A stretch of 64,000 bases of DNA, from NCBI GenBank assembly GCA_019119415.1, contig DWXB01000009.1:1-64000 (forward strand). The letters are read 5' to 3'. This document shows, one piece after another, positions 56,406 to 64,000 of this stretch (positions are counted from its first letter, which is position 1; each line of letters begins with the position of its first letter). Made by a program: the position numbers and the translations under genes. Below the pieces are notes generated by a model, which ran no database searches, was not told the origin of the DNA, and saw only the letters and a list, made by a program, of their open reading frames with translations. The DNA comes from Candidatus Ligilactobacillus avistercoris. Lineage in GTDB: Bacteria; Bacillota; Bacilli; Lactobacillales; Lactobacillaceae.

Positions 56406-57098
56406 ATGGAAGTCGAACGGGTCAATGAGCGGACGATTCGGGTGCTTTTGGGGATGGACGACCTCGAAGCGCATGACGTTACCGTGCTCGACCTTTTGGG
56501 AAACCAGAAGGAAGTCGAACGGTTCTTCTACCAGATTTTGGCTGAGGTTGACACCAACCACGAATTTCAGGATGACGATGCGGTTACGTTTCAGATTATG
56601 CCTAACCGGCACGGATTGGAACTGTTTATTACCAAGGTGGACGTTGACGAGGATGGTAAACCGAAAGATATGCCGTTGTTAGGGGTGCCCATGGCAGCAA
56701 ATGATGATCCTCATAAGGAGAATGCCACTAAGCACCCTGATGTGCGCCGAACCACAATCGCGGCCGATGAGGACGACGAACCTTCTTCCTTAACCCATGA
56801 GCCGCATCACCTGGTATATTCCTTCGCATCGTTTGCAGTACTTCAAGCCCTTGCTCAGGCCGTGGATGCAAGTGCGGTGGTGTCGCACTTGTATGCCCTG
56901 GATGATCAGTATTACCTAGACGTGGTCGTTTATGATGACGTTTTAGGAACGACTGGATTGGCAACCCTGCGTGGAATGCTAACTGAGTACGGGGAACGGA
57001 CTGTGCGGATGACCGGGGCCATGCTTCGGGAACGCGGCCGACTGCTCTTACAGGATTCAGCTCTTCAGCTAATTCGGCATTACTTTCCCGCCGACTAA
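56406..57098 (+). CDS. mecA: adaptor protein MecA
   Basis: A 230-residue Clp adaptor. The N-terminal substrate-binding domain (MEVERVNERTIRVLL ... GNQKEVERFFYQILAEVD) is linked by an acidic, His-rich stretch to the C-terminal ClpC-binding domain (HLVYSFASFAVLQALAQAVD). In Bacillus MecA delivers ComK or ComX-type factors and others to ClpCP. It lies between spx and coiA, the standard Bacilli order. Confidence 0.93.
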   Translation: MEVERVNERTIRVLLGMDDLEAHDVTVLDLLGNQKEVERFFYQILAEVDTNHEFQDDDAVTFQIMPNRHGLELFITKVDVDEDGKPKDMPLLGVPMAANDDPHKENATKHPDVRRTTIAADEDDEPSSLTHEPHHLVYSFASFAVLQALAQAVDASAVVSHLYALDDQYYLDVVVYDDVLGTTGLATLRGMLTEYGERTVRMTGAMLRERGRLLLQDSALQLIRHYFPAD

Positions 57099-57114
57099 CA
57101 AAAAACGCGAAATT

Positions 57115-57155
57115 AACCGCCTTTCCACCTATTTATATGGTGAGGAGGCGGTTTT
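57115..57155 (+). promoter_or_regulatory. hairpin burying the coiA ribosome binding site
   Basis: AACCGCCT (57115-57122) pairs perfectly with AGGCGGTT (57146-57153), and CACC (57126-57129) with GGTG (57139-57142) inside it. The GAGGAGG ribosome site (57142-57148) is thus inside the stem, immediately before the ATG at 57156. TTTT follows, so it might also end mecA transcripts. Confidence 0.65.
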
Positions 57156-58145
57156 ATGTACTGGGCATATAACGATCACCGGCAACTCGTTGCGGCTGTC
57201 CAAGCGCATCCGGATCAAACTTACTGGTGTCCGCAGTGCGGGGCCGTTGTGCAAGTTCGCCGGGGAAGGGTTAACCGGGCATACTTTGCCCATGAATCCA
57301 CAGCAATTAGTGTTGACCCGAAAGAAACGGCTCAGCATGCTACTGGTAAACGGCAGCTGGTTACTTTAGTACGGCAAGCGGGGTATTCTGCGGACCTTGA
57401 ACGTTCCCTGCCGACTAGTCGGCAACGGCCGGATATTTTGGCGGGCCGGTGGGCGCTGGAATACCAGTGTGCGCCGCTTTCTGCAGCAACGTACCGCCAT
57501 AGGATGCACGGGTACCGGCGAGCCGGTGTAGCCGTATTATGGTTGCTGGGGTCCCGGTACGCCCTCAAGCGGACCCTCTCCCGGCAAACGGCCCAGTTTT
57601 TGCGGTGGCGGCCCCAGCTGGGGTGGCACCTGACGTATTACGATGTTTTCCAACAACGGTTGGGGGTGGCGTATGATCTGTGGCAGGCGCCGTTTTTGCC
57701 ACTTCGGGTCCGGTGGTTTTGGACCAGGCGGTGGGAAGAGTTTGTTGCGTTTTTGCGCACTCCGCGGGCGTTGCCGGTTCCAACTATTTCAGCGGCCGTA
57801 ATTCCCCACCAGCAGCGCCAACTCAACTGGCGGTGTCAGCAGCCGGTATGGTGGCTCCGACACCTCCAAGAGCAGTGTTACCGGGCGGGTGTCCCGCTGA
57901 CAATGCTGGGAGATTTAGTTGGCCGAACCTATGCTGCGCCGGTGTACCAGCACGGGGGGCTGGAATGGCGGGTGGCGGTGGTTCTCCGGTGGCTTGGACG
58001 AGCACGGTTGCCGGTCCAATCCCGAATATGGCCGGGGATTGTAGTGGACCAGCGAGTTAGCAGTGCCGACTACCAGCGTCTGGTGTTGGCACTTTCCCGG
58101 TGTACAAACCACCCGCTAATCAGTAGAATAAAAACAAAAAAGTAA
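57156..58145 (+). CDS. coiA: competence protein CoiA-like nuclease
   Basis: A 329-residue protein of the CoiA family. An N-terminal CPQCGA zinc-finger-like pair (Cys25, Cys28) precedes a nuclease core with Asp93 (RPDI), Glu102 and Gln104 (ALEYQ), the usual PD-(D/E)xK order. The C-terminal part is rich in Trp and Arg. CoiA promotes recombination of incoming DNA in streptococci. No clear competence (ComX/SigH) box was found upstream. It lies between mecA and pepF as in other Bacilli. Confidence 0.88.
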   Translation: MYWAYNDHRQLVAAVQAHPDQTYWCPQCGAVVQVRRGRVNRAYFAHESTAISVDPKETAQHATGKRQLVTLVRQAGYSADLERSLPTSRQRPDILAGRWALEYQCAPLSAATYRHRMHGYRRAGVAVLWLLGSRYALKRTLSRQTAQFLRWRPQLGWHLTYYDVFQQRLGVAYDLWQAPFLPLRVRWFWTRRWEEFVAFLRTPRALPVPTISAAVIPHQQRQLNWRCQQPVWWLRHLQEQCYRAGVPLTMLGDLVGRTYAAPVYQHGGLEWRVAVVLRWLGRARLPVQSRIWPGIVVDQRVSSADYQRLVLALSRCTNHPLISRIKTKK

Positions 58146-58157
58146 GGACGTGGTTTG

Positions 58158-59963
58158 ATGGTTGTCGAGTTACCTTCACGGGCGGACATCGCCCCGGAAT
58201 TAAAGTGGGATTTAACGTTAATTTACGCAACGGATGATGAGGCCCAGCAAGCGCTTGTGGCGATCAAGCGGCAGGCTGGGGAGTTTAAGCGGTATCAGGG
58301 GACCCTCAAGCAGGGCGGTGAAGCTCTTCTGAAGGCTCTTCAGGCCCTCCTTGCACTTAATCGCCAGGCGGAGAAGCTGTACGTGTACGCTGAAATGAAA
58401 AATGATCAGGATACCACCAACGCCCAGTATCAGGGCCTGTTTGCCCAAGCAGAGCAGCTGTTGACCACGGTGGCCCAGCAGACGGCGTGGTTCCAACCAG
58501 AACTGGTTCAGCTCACGGATGAGCAGCTTGAGCAGGCGCTGGCGGATGAACCGGGCTTGCAGGAGTACCGCCACTTGTTGGAACAATGGACGAGTGAACG
58601 GGATCACGTGTTACCGGAAGAACAGGAGCACCTCTTAGCCGGAGCGCAGTCCGTTTTTGGCGGTCCCGAACGGATTTTTGGCACGTTAAGTAACTCCGAC
58701 CTTGACCTGGGAACGGTGACGGATGCGGACGGGGTAAAACGGCACCTGTCAGATGGGGTGTACGGCCAGCTGTTAGAGGCGACCGACCCGCGGGTGCGGA
58801 AAGAGGCGTTTACGCAGCTTTACCGGATATACAAGCAGTTTGCAGCAACGTTTGCGGCGACCCTGGCGACCCACGTGCAGATGCACAACTATACCGCGCA
58901 GGTCCACCACTATCCAGATGCCCGGACGGCTGCCCTGGCAGAAAACCACATTCCGGTTAGTGTATACGACCAGCTGGTTGATCAGGTAACGGCCCACCTG
59001 GACCTGTTGCACCGGTATGTGCGGTTGCGGAAGCGGGTATTGGGCCAGCCCGTTCACATGTATGACATGTACGTGCCGCTAACGGGCGAACCATCCCTGA
59101 AATTTACTTACGATGAGGCTAAGGAGATGGCCCTCAAGGCATTAGCTGTCCTTGGCGATGACTACTGCCAGCACGTTCAGGAAGCGTTTGATCAGCGCTG
59201 GATTGACGTGGTGGAGAATAAGGGGAAACGGAGTGGTGCATACTCCAGCGGGACGTATGATACTGCACCGTACATCCTGTTAAACTGGCAGGATACGTTA
59301 GAAAACCTCTTTACGCTGGTGCATGAGATGGGCCACAGCATGCACAGCTACTACACGACCCATACCCAGCCGTACCAGTACGGCGACTACGCTATTTTTG
59401 TGGCCGAAATTGCTTCGACGACCAACGAAAACTTGCTGACCCAGTACCTGCTGAAGACCCAGAAGGATCCGGCCGTGCGGGCGTATGTCCTCAACCACTA
59501 CCTGGACGGATTTAAGGGGACGGTCTTCCGGCAAACCCAGTTCGCCCAGTTTGAACAGTGGCTGCATGAACAGGATGCGGTCGGCCAGCCCCTCACCGCG
59601 CAACGGATGGCCGAATACTACGGCCGGTTGAACCAAAAGTACTACGGGGATGCCGTCGAAAACGACCCGCAGATTGCCTACGAGTGGGCGCGGATTCCGC
59701 ACTTCTACTACGACTTTTACGTGTACCAGTACGCTACCGGGTTTGCGGCGGCCACCACGTTAGCCCAAAACATTCTGGACGATGATCCGCAGCACACCGC
59801 CGCGTACCTGGACTACCTCAAGGCCGGGAGTAGCGATTACCCACTGAACGTAATGCGGCGGGCGGGGGTCGACATGACCCAGTCGGCCTACCTGGAGCGG
59901 GCGTTTGCCGTTTTTGAGAAGCGGCTTACTACCCTTGAACAGTTGCTTGGGGTGAACGCCTAG
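58158..59963 (+). CDS. pepF: oligoendopeptidase F
   Basis: A 601-residue M3-family zinc metallopeptidase degrading peptides of about 7-17 residues in the cytoplasm. The zinc motif is His389-Glu-Met-Gly-His393 (LVHEMGHSMHSYY), with the third ligand Glu in the downstream VAEIAST segment. The ATG at 58158 follows AAGGACGTGGTTTG; a TTG codon three bases earlier is not needed. It completes the spx-mecA-coiA-pepF cluster. Confidence 0.96.
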   Translation: MVVELPSRADIAPELKWDLTLIYATDDEAQQALVAIKRQAGEFKRYQGTLKQGGEALLKALQALLALNRQAEKLYVYAEMKNDQDTTNAQYQGLFAQAEQLLTTVAQQTAWFQPELVQLTDEQLEQALADEPGLQEYRHLLEQWTSERDHVLPEEQEHLLAGAQSVFGGPERIFGTLSNSDLDLGTVTDADGVKRHLSDGVYGQLLEATDPRVRKEAFTQLYRIYKQFAATFAATLATHVQMHNYTAQVHHYPDARTAALAENHIPVSVYDQLVDQVTAHLDLLHRYVRLRKRVLGQPVHMYDMYVPLTGEPSLKFTYDEAKEMALKALAVLGDDYCQHVQEAFDQRWIDVVENKGKRSGAYSSGTYDTAPYILLNWQDTLENLFTLVHEMGHSMHSYYTTHTQPYQYGDYAIFVAEIASTTNENLLTQYLLKTQKDPAVRAYVLNHYLDGFKGTVFRQTQFAQFEQWLHEQDAVGQPLTAQRMAEYYGRLNQKYYGDAVENDPQIAYEWARIPHFYYDFYVYQYATGFAAATTLAQNILDDDPQHTAAYLDYLKAGSSDYPLNVMRRAGVDMTQSAYLERAFAVFEKRLTTLEQLLGVNA

Positions 59964-59990
59964 TTTGGGGATGTTCTAAATTCCGCTTTT

Positions 59991-59999
59991 TGTTATGAT
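59991..59999 (+). promoter_or_regulatory. extended -10 promoter of hprK after a T-run
   Basis: TGTTATGAT (59991-59999) lies directly after CTTTTT and 55 bp before hprK, the fourth case of a T-run followed by an extended -10. No -35 consensus is visible. Confidence 0.5.
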
Positions 60000-60053
60000 T
60001 AGGATAACGGTATTTGAGAGGAAGGATCCGTTAACTTGTGGGGAGGCAAACCA

Positions 60054-61001
60054 ATGGACCAGGTAAGTGTTGCGGAACTTGTTGAAGCAAACAACCTCAT
60101 TGTGTACTATGGCAAAAAGTTCTTGAAGGAGCGCTTTGTCACAACAAGCGATATTTCCCGGCCAGGGCTCGAACTGACCGGCTACTTCGACTACTATCCG
60201 GAGGAGCGGATTCAACTCCTAGGAATGAAGGAAATTTCCTACGTGCAAAAGAAACCAGCATCCGAGCGGGCGCGTGATATCGAGCGGTTGTGTGGCCCCC
60301 ACACGCCGTGCTTCGTCGTTTCCCGGATGCTGCCGGTGCCCGCGGAGCTGGAGGATACGGCCCGGCGGCACCAGATTCCAATCCTGCGGACCAAACTGGG
60401 AACGTCCCGGGTGTCATCAAAAATGTCCAACTACCTCGAAGGCTGTTTGGCCGAGCGGAAGTCGATGCACGGGGTGCTGATGGACATTTACGGCCTGGGG
60501 GTGCTCATCACGGGTGATTCGGGGATTGGAAAATCTGAAACCGCCCTCGAACTAATCAAACGGGGCCACCGGCTGATTGCCGATGACCGTGTTGACGTGC
60601 ACCAGCAGGATGAACAGACAATCATCGGGGAGGCGCCGAAGGTTCTCCAGCACCTCCTCGAAATCCGGGGAATCGGGATTATCGACGTGATGAACTTGTT
60701 TGGGGCCGGCGCAGTCCGGCAGTCCACGGACATTTCGCTGATCGTCCACCTGGAAAACTGGTCCAAGGACCAGCAGTATGACCGGTTGGGCATCGGCGAA
60801 AAGATGGTGCCGATTTTTGAAGTGGAAATCCCACAGATTACCATTCCGGTCAAGATTGGACGGAACGTGGGGATTATCATTGAAGCGGCGGCGATGAATT
60901 ACCGCGCTAAAATGATGGGCTATGATTCCAGTAAGGCGTTTGAACGAAACCTGCGGGAATTAATCGCGCAGAATACGGCGGCTGAGAATCAGGACAACTA
61001 G
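60054..61001 (+). CDS. hprK: HPr kinase/phosphorylase
   Basis: A 315-residue bifunctional sensor enzyme that phosphorylates HPr on Ser46 and so creates the CcpA corepressor. The Walker A motif is GDSGIGKS (154-161), followed by the family signature LLEIRGIGIIDVMNLFGAGA. The ATG at 60054 follows GGGGAGGCAAACCA; the frame is open six codons upstream. It links carbon status to the cre site found before pckA. Confidence 0.96.
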   Translation: MDQVSVAELVEANNLIVYYGKKFLKERFVTTSDISRPGLELTGYFDYYPEERIQLLGMKEISYVQKKPASERARDIERLCGPHTPCFVVSRMLPVPAELEDTARRHQIPILRTKLGTSRVSSKMSNYLEGCLAERKSMHGVLMDIYGLGVLITGDSGIGKSETALELIKRGHRLIADDRVDVHQQDEQTIIGEAPKVLQHLLEIRGIGIIDVMNLFGAGAVRQSTDISLIVHLENWSKDQQYDRLGIGEKMVPIFEVEIPQITIPVKIGRNVGIIIEAAAMNYRAKMMGYDSSKAFERNLRELIAQNTAAENQDN

Positions 61002-61016
61002 CTTTATAGAAGAGAG

Positions 61017-61853
61017 ATGGAGAGAATGTTAGCTGCACTAAACCCGAACGCTGTTCAGTTCGGGCCGTTTCGGATCCGCTGGTACGGGATTATCATTGCG
61101 TCTGCGGTTCTGTTGGCGGTCTTTCTGTCGGTGCGGGAAGGCCGGCGCCGGGGGATTGCGGAGGACGATATCTACGACTGCCTGTTGTGGGCCCTTCCGG
61201 TTGCCTTGGTGTGCGCCCGGGCGTATTACGTAATTTTCCAGTGGAAGTATTACTCCCAGAATCTGGCGATGATTCCGTGTATCTGGGACGGCGGAATTGC
61301 AATCTATGGCGGGCTAATCGGGGCGCTTATTACGTTAGTGGTGCTCTGTCACCGGCGACACATTAACTTCTGGCTGCTGCTGGATGTGGTGGCCCCGACC
61401 GTCATCCTGGCGCAGGGAATTGGTCGCTGGGGTAATTTCATGAACCAGGAGGCCCACGGGTATGCCACGACCTTAGCGTTTTTACAAAACACCCTGCACC
61501 TGCCGCACTTCATCGTGAGTCAGATGTGTATTCATGGGGTGTACTACCAGCCCACCTTTCTGTACGAATCGGTGTGGGATGTTTTGGGGTTCATTGTGTT
61601 GATCTCCCTGCGACACCGCAAACATCTTTTTAAGTGCGGCGAGGTCGTCTTAAGCTACGTGATGTGGTACTCGTTTGGCCGGTTCTTTATTGAAGGAATG
61701 CGCACGGATAGCCTAATGTTAGGCCCCATCCGGGTATCCCAGTGGTTGTCAGTGCTACTCTTTGTAGGGGCGCTGGCGTTAATCGTTTACCGGCGGTGGC
61801 GCAATCCAGACAATCCCTGGTACCTTGACCAGGGTGAGCAAAGGGCTTCCTAA
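61017..61853 (+). CDS. lgt: prolipoprotein diacylglyceryl transferase
   Basis: A 278-residue membrane enzyme with about seven segments that attaches diacylglycerol to the lipobox Cys of prolipoproteins such as CamS. The Lgt signature GRWGNFMNQEAHG and the RWYGIIIASAV start are present. Start choice is open: ATG at 61017 or at 61026 (MLAALNP), both with weak purine-rich ribosome sites. The gene is 15 bp after hprK, the usual Bacilli order. Confidence 0.94.
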   Translation: MERMLAALNPNAVQFGPFRIRWYGIIIASAVLLAVFLSVREGRRRGIAEDDIYDCLLWALPVALVCARAYYVIFQWKYYSQNLAMIPCIWDGGIAIYGGLIGALITLVVLCHRRHINFWLLLDVVAPTVILAQGIGRWGNFMNQEAHGYATTLAFLQNTLHLPHFIVSQMCIHGVYYQPTFLYESVWDVLGFIVLISLRHRKHLFKCGEVVLSYVMWYSFGRFFIEGMRTDSLMLGPIRVSQWLSVLLFVGALALIVYRRWRNPDNPWYLDQGEQRAS

Positions 61854-61875
61854 AAGTAAACCTAGCCCGTATAAT
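61847..61875 (+). promoter_or_regulatory. trxB promoter
   Basis: TATAAT (61870-61875) with TTCCTA (61847-61852) 17 bp upstream. The -35 box is weak and lies in the end of lgt. Confidence 0.5.
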
Positions 61876-61913
61876 AAATAAGCGACTTAACAGGTAATGA
61901 GGAGGGGTTCGTA

Positions 61914-62837
61914 GTGACTAAGGAATATGACGTTGTAATTATTGGCGCTGGCCCGGGTGGAATGACCGCTGCCCTGTACGCATCACGCGCAAATTTAAAG
62001 GTTTTAATGCTTGATCGGGGAGCGTACGGTGGCCAGATGAATAATACCGCTGCCGTTGAAAATTACCCGGGCTTTAAGTCTATCCTGGGACCAGATTTGG
62101 CCGAAGAAATGTACCAGAGTGCTACCCAATTCGGGGCGGAATACGCGTACGGAACGGTAACGGCGGTTAAACTGGACGGGACTGACCGGATTGTTGTAAC
62201 GGACGACGGGGAGTACCGGGCCAAGGCTGTGATTGTTGCTACCGGGTCCGAGAACCGGAAACTGGGCGTTCCTGGTGAAGAAAAGTACAGCGGCCGGGGA
62301 GTTTCCTACTGTGCCGTTTGTGACGGGGCCTTCTTCCGCGACCGGGACGTAACCGTCATCGGGGGTGGTGATTCTGCCGTCGAGGAGTCAATTTACCTGA
62401 CACAGATGGTCAAACACGTTAACATCGTTCACCGGCGTGACCAACTGCGGGCGCAGAAGGTGGCGCAGGAGCGGGCTTTCAAGAACGACAAGATTGACTT
62501 TACGTGGAATTCCAACGTGATTGCCATTAATGGTGACGATCAGAAGGTTACCAGCGTCACGGTGAAGAATAACCAGACCGGCGCGGAGGAGGAGGTGCCA
62601 ACGGCGGGCGTCTTCATCTACGTCGGCAACGTGCCGATGACCGCCCCGTTCAAGGACCTTGGCATTACCGACGAGCACGGTTGGATGGTGACTGACAGCC
62701 GGATGCGGACGAAGGTATCGGGGATTTTTGCGATTGGTGATGTGCGCCAGCACCAGCTGCAGCAGATTACCACGGCGGTTGGCGACGGCGGGATTGCCGG
62801 CCAGGAGGTCTTCAGCTACCTGCAAGAACTGAATTAG
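61914..62837 (+). CDS. trxB: thioredoxin reductase
   Basis: A 307-residue flavoprotein reducing thioredoxin with NADPH. The FAD motif GAGPGG is at 11-16, the redox pair Cys133-Ala-Val-Cys136 is in SYCAVCDG, and the NADPH motif is VIGGGDSAVEE. The start is GTG at 61914 after GAGGAGGGGTTCGTA. It follows hprK-lgt, as in many lactobacilli, but has its own promoter. Confidence 0.97.
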   Translation: MTKEYDVVIIGAGPGGMTAALYASRANLKVLMLDRGAYGGQMNNTAAVENYPGFKSILGPDLAEEMYQSATQFGAEYAYGTVTAVKLDGTDRIVVTDDGEYRAKAVIVATGSENRKLGVPGEEKYSGRGVSYCAVCDGAFFRDRDVTVIGGGDSAVEESIYLTQMVKHVNIVHRRDQLRAQKVAQERAFKNDKIDFTWNSNVIAINGDDQKVTSVTVKNNQTGAEEEVPTAGVFIYVGNVPMTAPFKDLGITDEHGWMVTDSRMRTKVSGIFAIGDVRQHQLQQITTAVGDGGIAGQEVFSYLQELN

Positions 62838-62846
62838 CATGAAATT

Positions 62847-62884
62847 AATTAGTTAACGACAGCTCGTCGTTAACTAATTTTTTA
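62847..62884 (+). terminator. terminator after trxB
   Basis: A perfect 14-bp stem (62847-62860 with 62866-62879), loop AGCTC, followed by TTTTT. Confidence 0.9.
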
Positions 62885-62892
62885 CTAAACGA

Positions 62893-62920
62893 TTGTGTAT
62901 CCGCTTAACTGTGGTAAAAT
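62893..62920 (+). promoter_or_regulatory. pgcA promoter
   Basis: TTGTGT (62893-62898) and TAAAAT (62915-62920) with a 16-bp spacer and an upstream TGG (extended -10). Confidence 0.55.
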
Positions 62921-62972
62921 AGGGGCGATGAATCGTACGCCAGTATGATTTGAAAGCGAGGAGCTGAGATCT

Positions 62973-64000
62973 ATGAGTTGGAAAGAAACATACGAAGAAT
63001 GGAATAACCAAACGCTCGTGCCTGATTTACGGCAGGAGTTGGATCAGATGGAGGGCAACGATGAAGCATTAGAAGATGCCTTCTACGCCCCATTGGAGTT
63101 TGGAACGGCCGGCATGCGCGGGGTTCTCGGTGTCGGGATTAACCGGATGAACGTGTACACTGTGCGGCAGGCCACGGAAGGATTAGCGACCTTCATGGAT
63201 ACCTTAGATGAAGAAACCAAGCAACGCGGGGTGGCAATCAGCTACGATTCCCGCCACCATTCCCAGGAGTTTGCGTTTGAATCTGCGCGGGTGCTCGGCG
63301 CTCACGGGATTCCAACGTACGTGTTCGAGAGTCTTCGGCCGACCCCGGAACTGTCGTTTACCGTCCGGCACCTTCACACGTATGCCGGCATCATGATTAC
63401 GGCCAGTCACAACCCGAAGCAGTACAACGGGTACAAGATTTACGGTGAAGACGGGGCCCAGATGCCACCGAAGGAATCGGACATGATTACCAGGTACATC
63501 CGTGAGGTAACGGACCTGTTTGCCATCAAACTGGCTGACCAGGACGCCTTGATTGAGGATGGCGTGCTGAAGGTGATTGGCGATGAGGTTGATCAGGCCT
63601 ACCTGGCAGAGGTTAAGCAGGTCACGATTGATCCGGAACTGGTTGCCGAAGAGGGCAAGACAATGAAGCTCATCTTCACGCCACTCCACGGCACGGGCGC
63701 CATGATTGGGGAAAAGGCGCTCCGTCAGGCCGGATTTGAAAACTTCACGATGGTGCCGCAGCAGGCCCAGCCAGACGGGGACTTCCCGACGGTGGTTAAA
63801 CCCAACCCGGAGGACCCGGAGGCCTTTAACCTGGCAATTGAATTAGGCAAGAAGGAGCAGGCTGACCTGTTAATCGGGGTCGACCCGGACGCTGACCGGC
63901 TTGGCGCGGCGGTTCGGCAGCCAAACGGCGAGTACCAGCTGCTGACGGGGAACCAGATTGCGGCGGTTATGCTGAACTACATCCTGAAGGCCCGCAAGAA
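62973..64000 (+). CDS. pgcA: alpha-phosphoglucomutase (runs off the right edge)
   Basis: The first 342 codons of a phosphohexomutase that interconverts glucose-1- and glucose-6-phosphate. The catalytic Ser145 is in MITASHNPKQYNG, the metal loop in GVDPDADRLG, and FGTAGMRG near residue 43 is the substrate-binding start typical of the PgcA/PGM2 type. The ATG follows GAGGAGCTGAGATCT. The full family length is about 575 residues, so the C-terminal third is outside the window. It supplies glucose-1-phosphate for glycolipid and wall polymer synthesis. Confidence 0.95.
   Translation, partial: MSWKETYEEWNNQTLVPDLRQELDQMEGNDEALEDAFYAPLEFGTAGMRGVLGVGINRMNVYTVRQATEGLATFMDTLDEETKQRGVAISYDSRHHSQEFAFESARVLGAHGIPTYVFESLRPTPELSFTVRHLHTYAGIMITASHNPKQYNGYKIYGEDGAQMPPKESDMITRYIREVTDLFAIKLADQDALIEDGVLKVIGDEVDQAYLAEVKQVTIDPELVAEEGKTMKLIFTPLHGTGAMIGEKALRQAGFENFTMVPQQAQPDGDFPTVVKPNPEDPEAFNLAIELGKKEQADLLIGVDPDADRLGAAVRQPNGEYQLLTGNQIAAVMLNYILKARK

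Noticed and set aside
57099-57155. Competence (ComX/SigH) promoter box before coiA
   Set aside because: No clear TACGAATA-type box; only a weak ACGCGAAATTA stretch, not enough to support it.

Overview
The window looks like chromosome of a heterofermentative lactic acid bacterium, most likely Limosilactobacillus or a close relative with an unusually GC-rich genome (core genes look roughly 50-55% GC by eye). The signs are strong AGGAGG ribosome binding sites, many GTG/TTG starts, typical Lactobacillaceae gene orders (pcrA-ligA-camS-gatCAB-dagK; dut-radA-yacL-DUF1002-gltX-cysS-mrnC-rlmB-rpmG-secE-nusG; rplKA and rplJL; spx-mecA-coiA-pepF; hprK-lgt-...-trxB-pgcA) and a fumC/fumarate reductase pair without a complete TCA cycle. 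No rRNA, tRNA, CRISPR array or prophage was seen.

Layout. 0-0.3 kb: the 5' end of an IS3-type transposase gene and its IS end. 0.3-2.65 kb (minus strand): an HrtRBA-like heme-responsive efflux operon with two palindromic operators. 2.7-3.7 kb: a CopY-like and a MarR-family regulator. 4-6.8 kb: fumC and a soluble fumarate reductase flavoprotein. 6.9-9.3 kb: an ECF S-component, a membrane-anchored glucosaminidase and a PurK-like ATP-grasp protein. 9.4-19.1 kb: pcrA, ligA, camS, gatCAB, dagK. 19.3-20.6 kb: a U5-methyltransferase.

20.7-33.2 kb is the accessory part. It starts with a decayed LacI fragment and a YefM/ParE-like toxin-antitoxin pair. Next comes a LacI-controlled alpha-glucoside operon: GH31 glucosidase, GH13 enzyme with an alpha-1,6-type active site, and an SLC45-like MFS transporter. 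A nicotinamidase-like hydrolase, an orphan Phd antitoxin and a RelBE pair whose toxin carries a stop at codon 5 follow. The last part is AT-richer: two tandem DUF1310-like membrane proteins, an N-terminal lipase with a helical C-terminal region, and two small helical proteins. This resembles a reverse-domain type VII secretion lipase toxin locus (S. aureus TslA type) with partners and candidate immunity proteins; it is the most interesting system in the window.

33.3-64 kb is core genome: pepC, rpiA, GNAT, dut, radA, PIN-TRAM protein, DUF1002 protein, gltX, cysS, mrnC, rlmB, rpmG, secE, nusG, a DUF915 hydrolase, the L11-L1 and L10-L12 ribosomal protein operons with RNA leaders, mprF, a HAD phosphatase, a CDF metal exporter, pckA with a CcpA-type site, spx, mecA, coiA, pepF, hprK, lgt, trxB and the start of pgcA. 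Regulation visible in the DNA includes paired operators (HrtR-like, LacI), a duplicated L1-binding-like motif, an L10 leader, a candidate ~115-nt terminated small RNA before mprF, a ribosome-site-burying hairpin before coiA, and a recurring arrangement in which a T-run runs straight into an extended -10 promoter.
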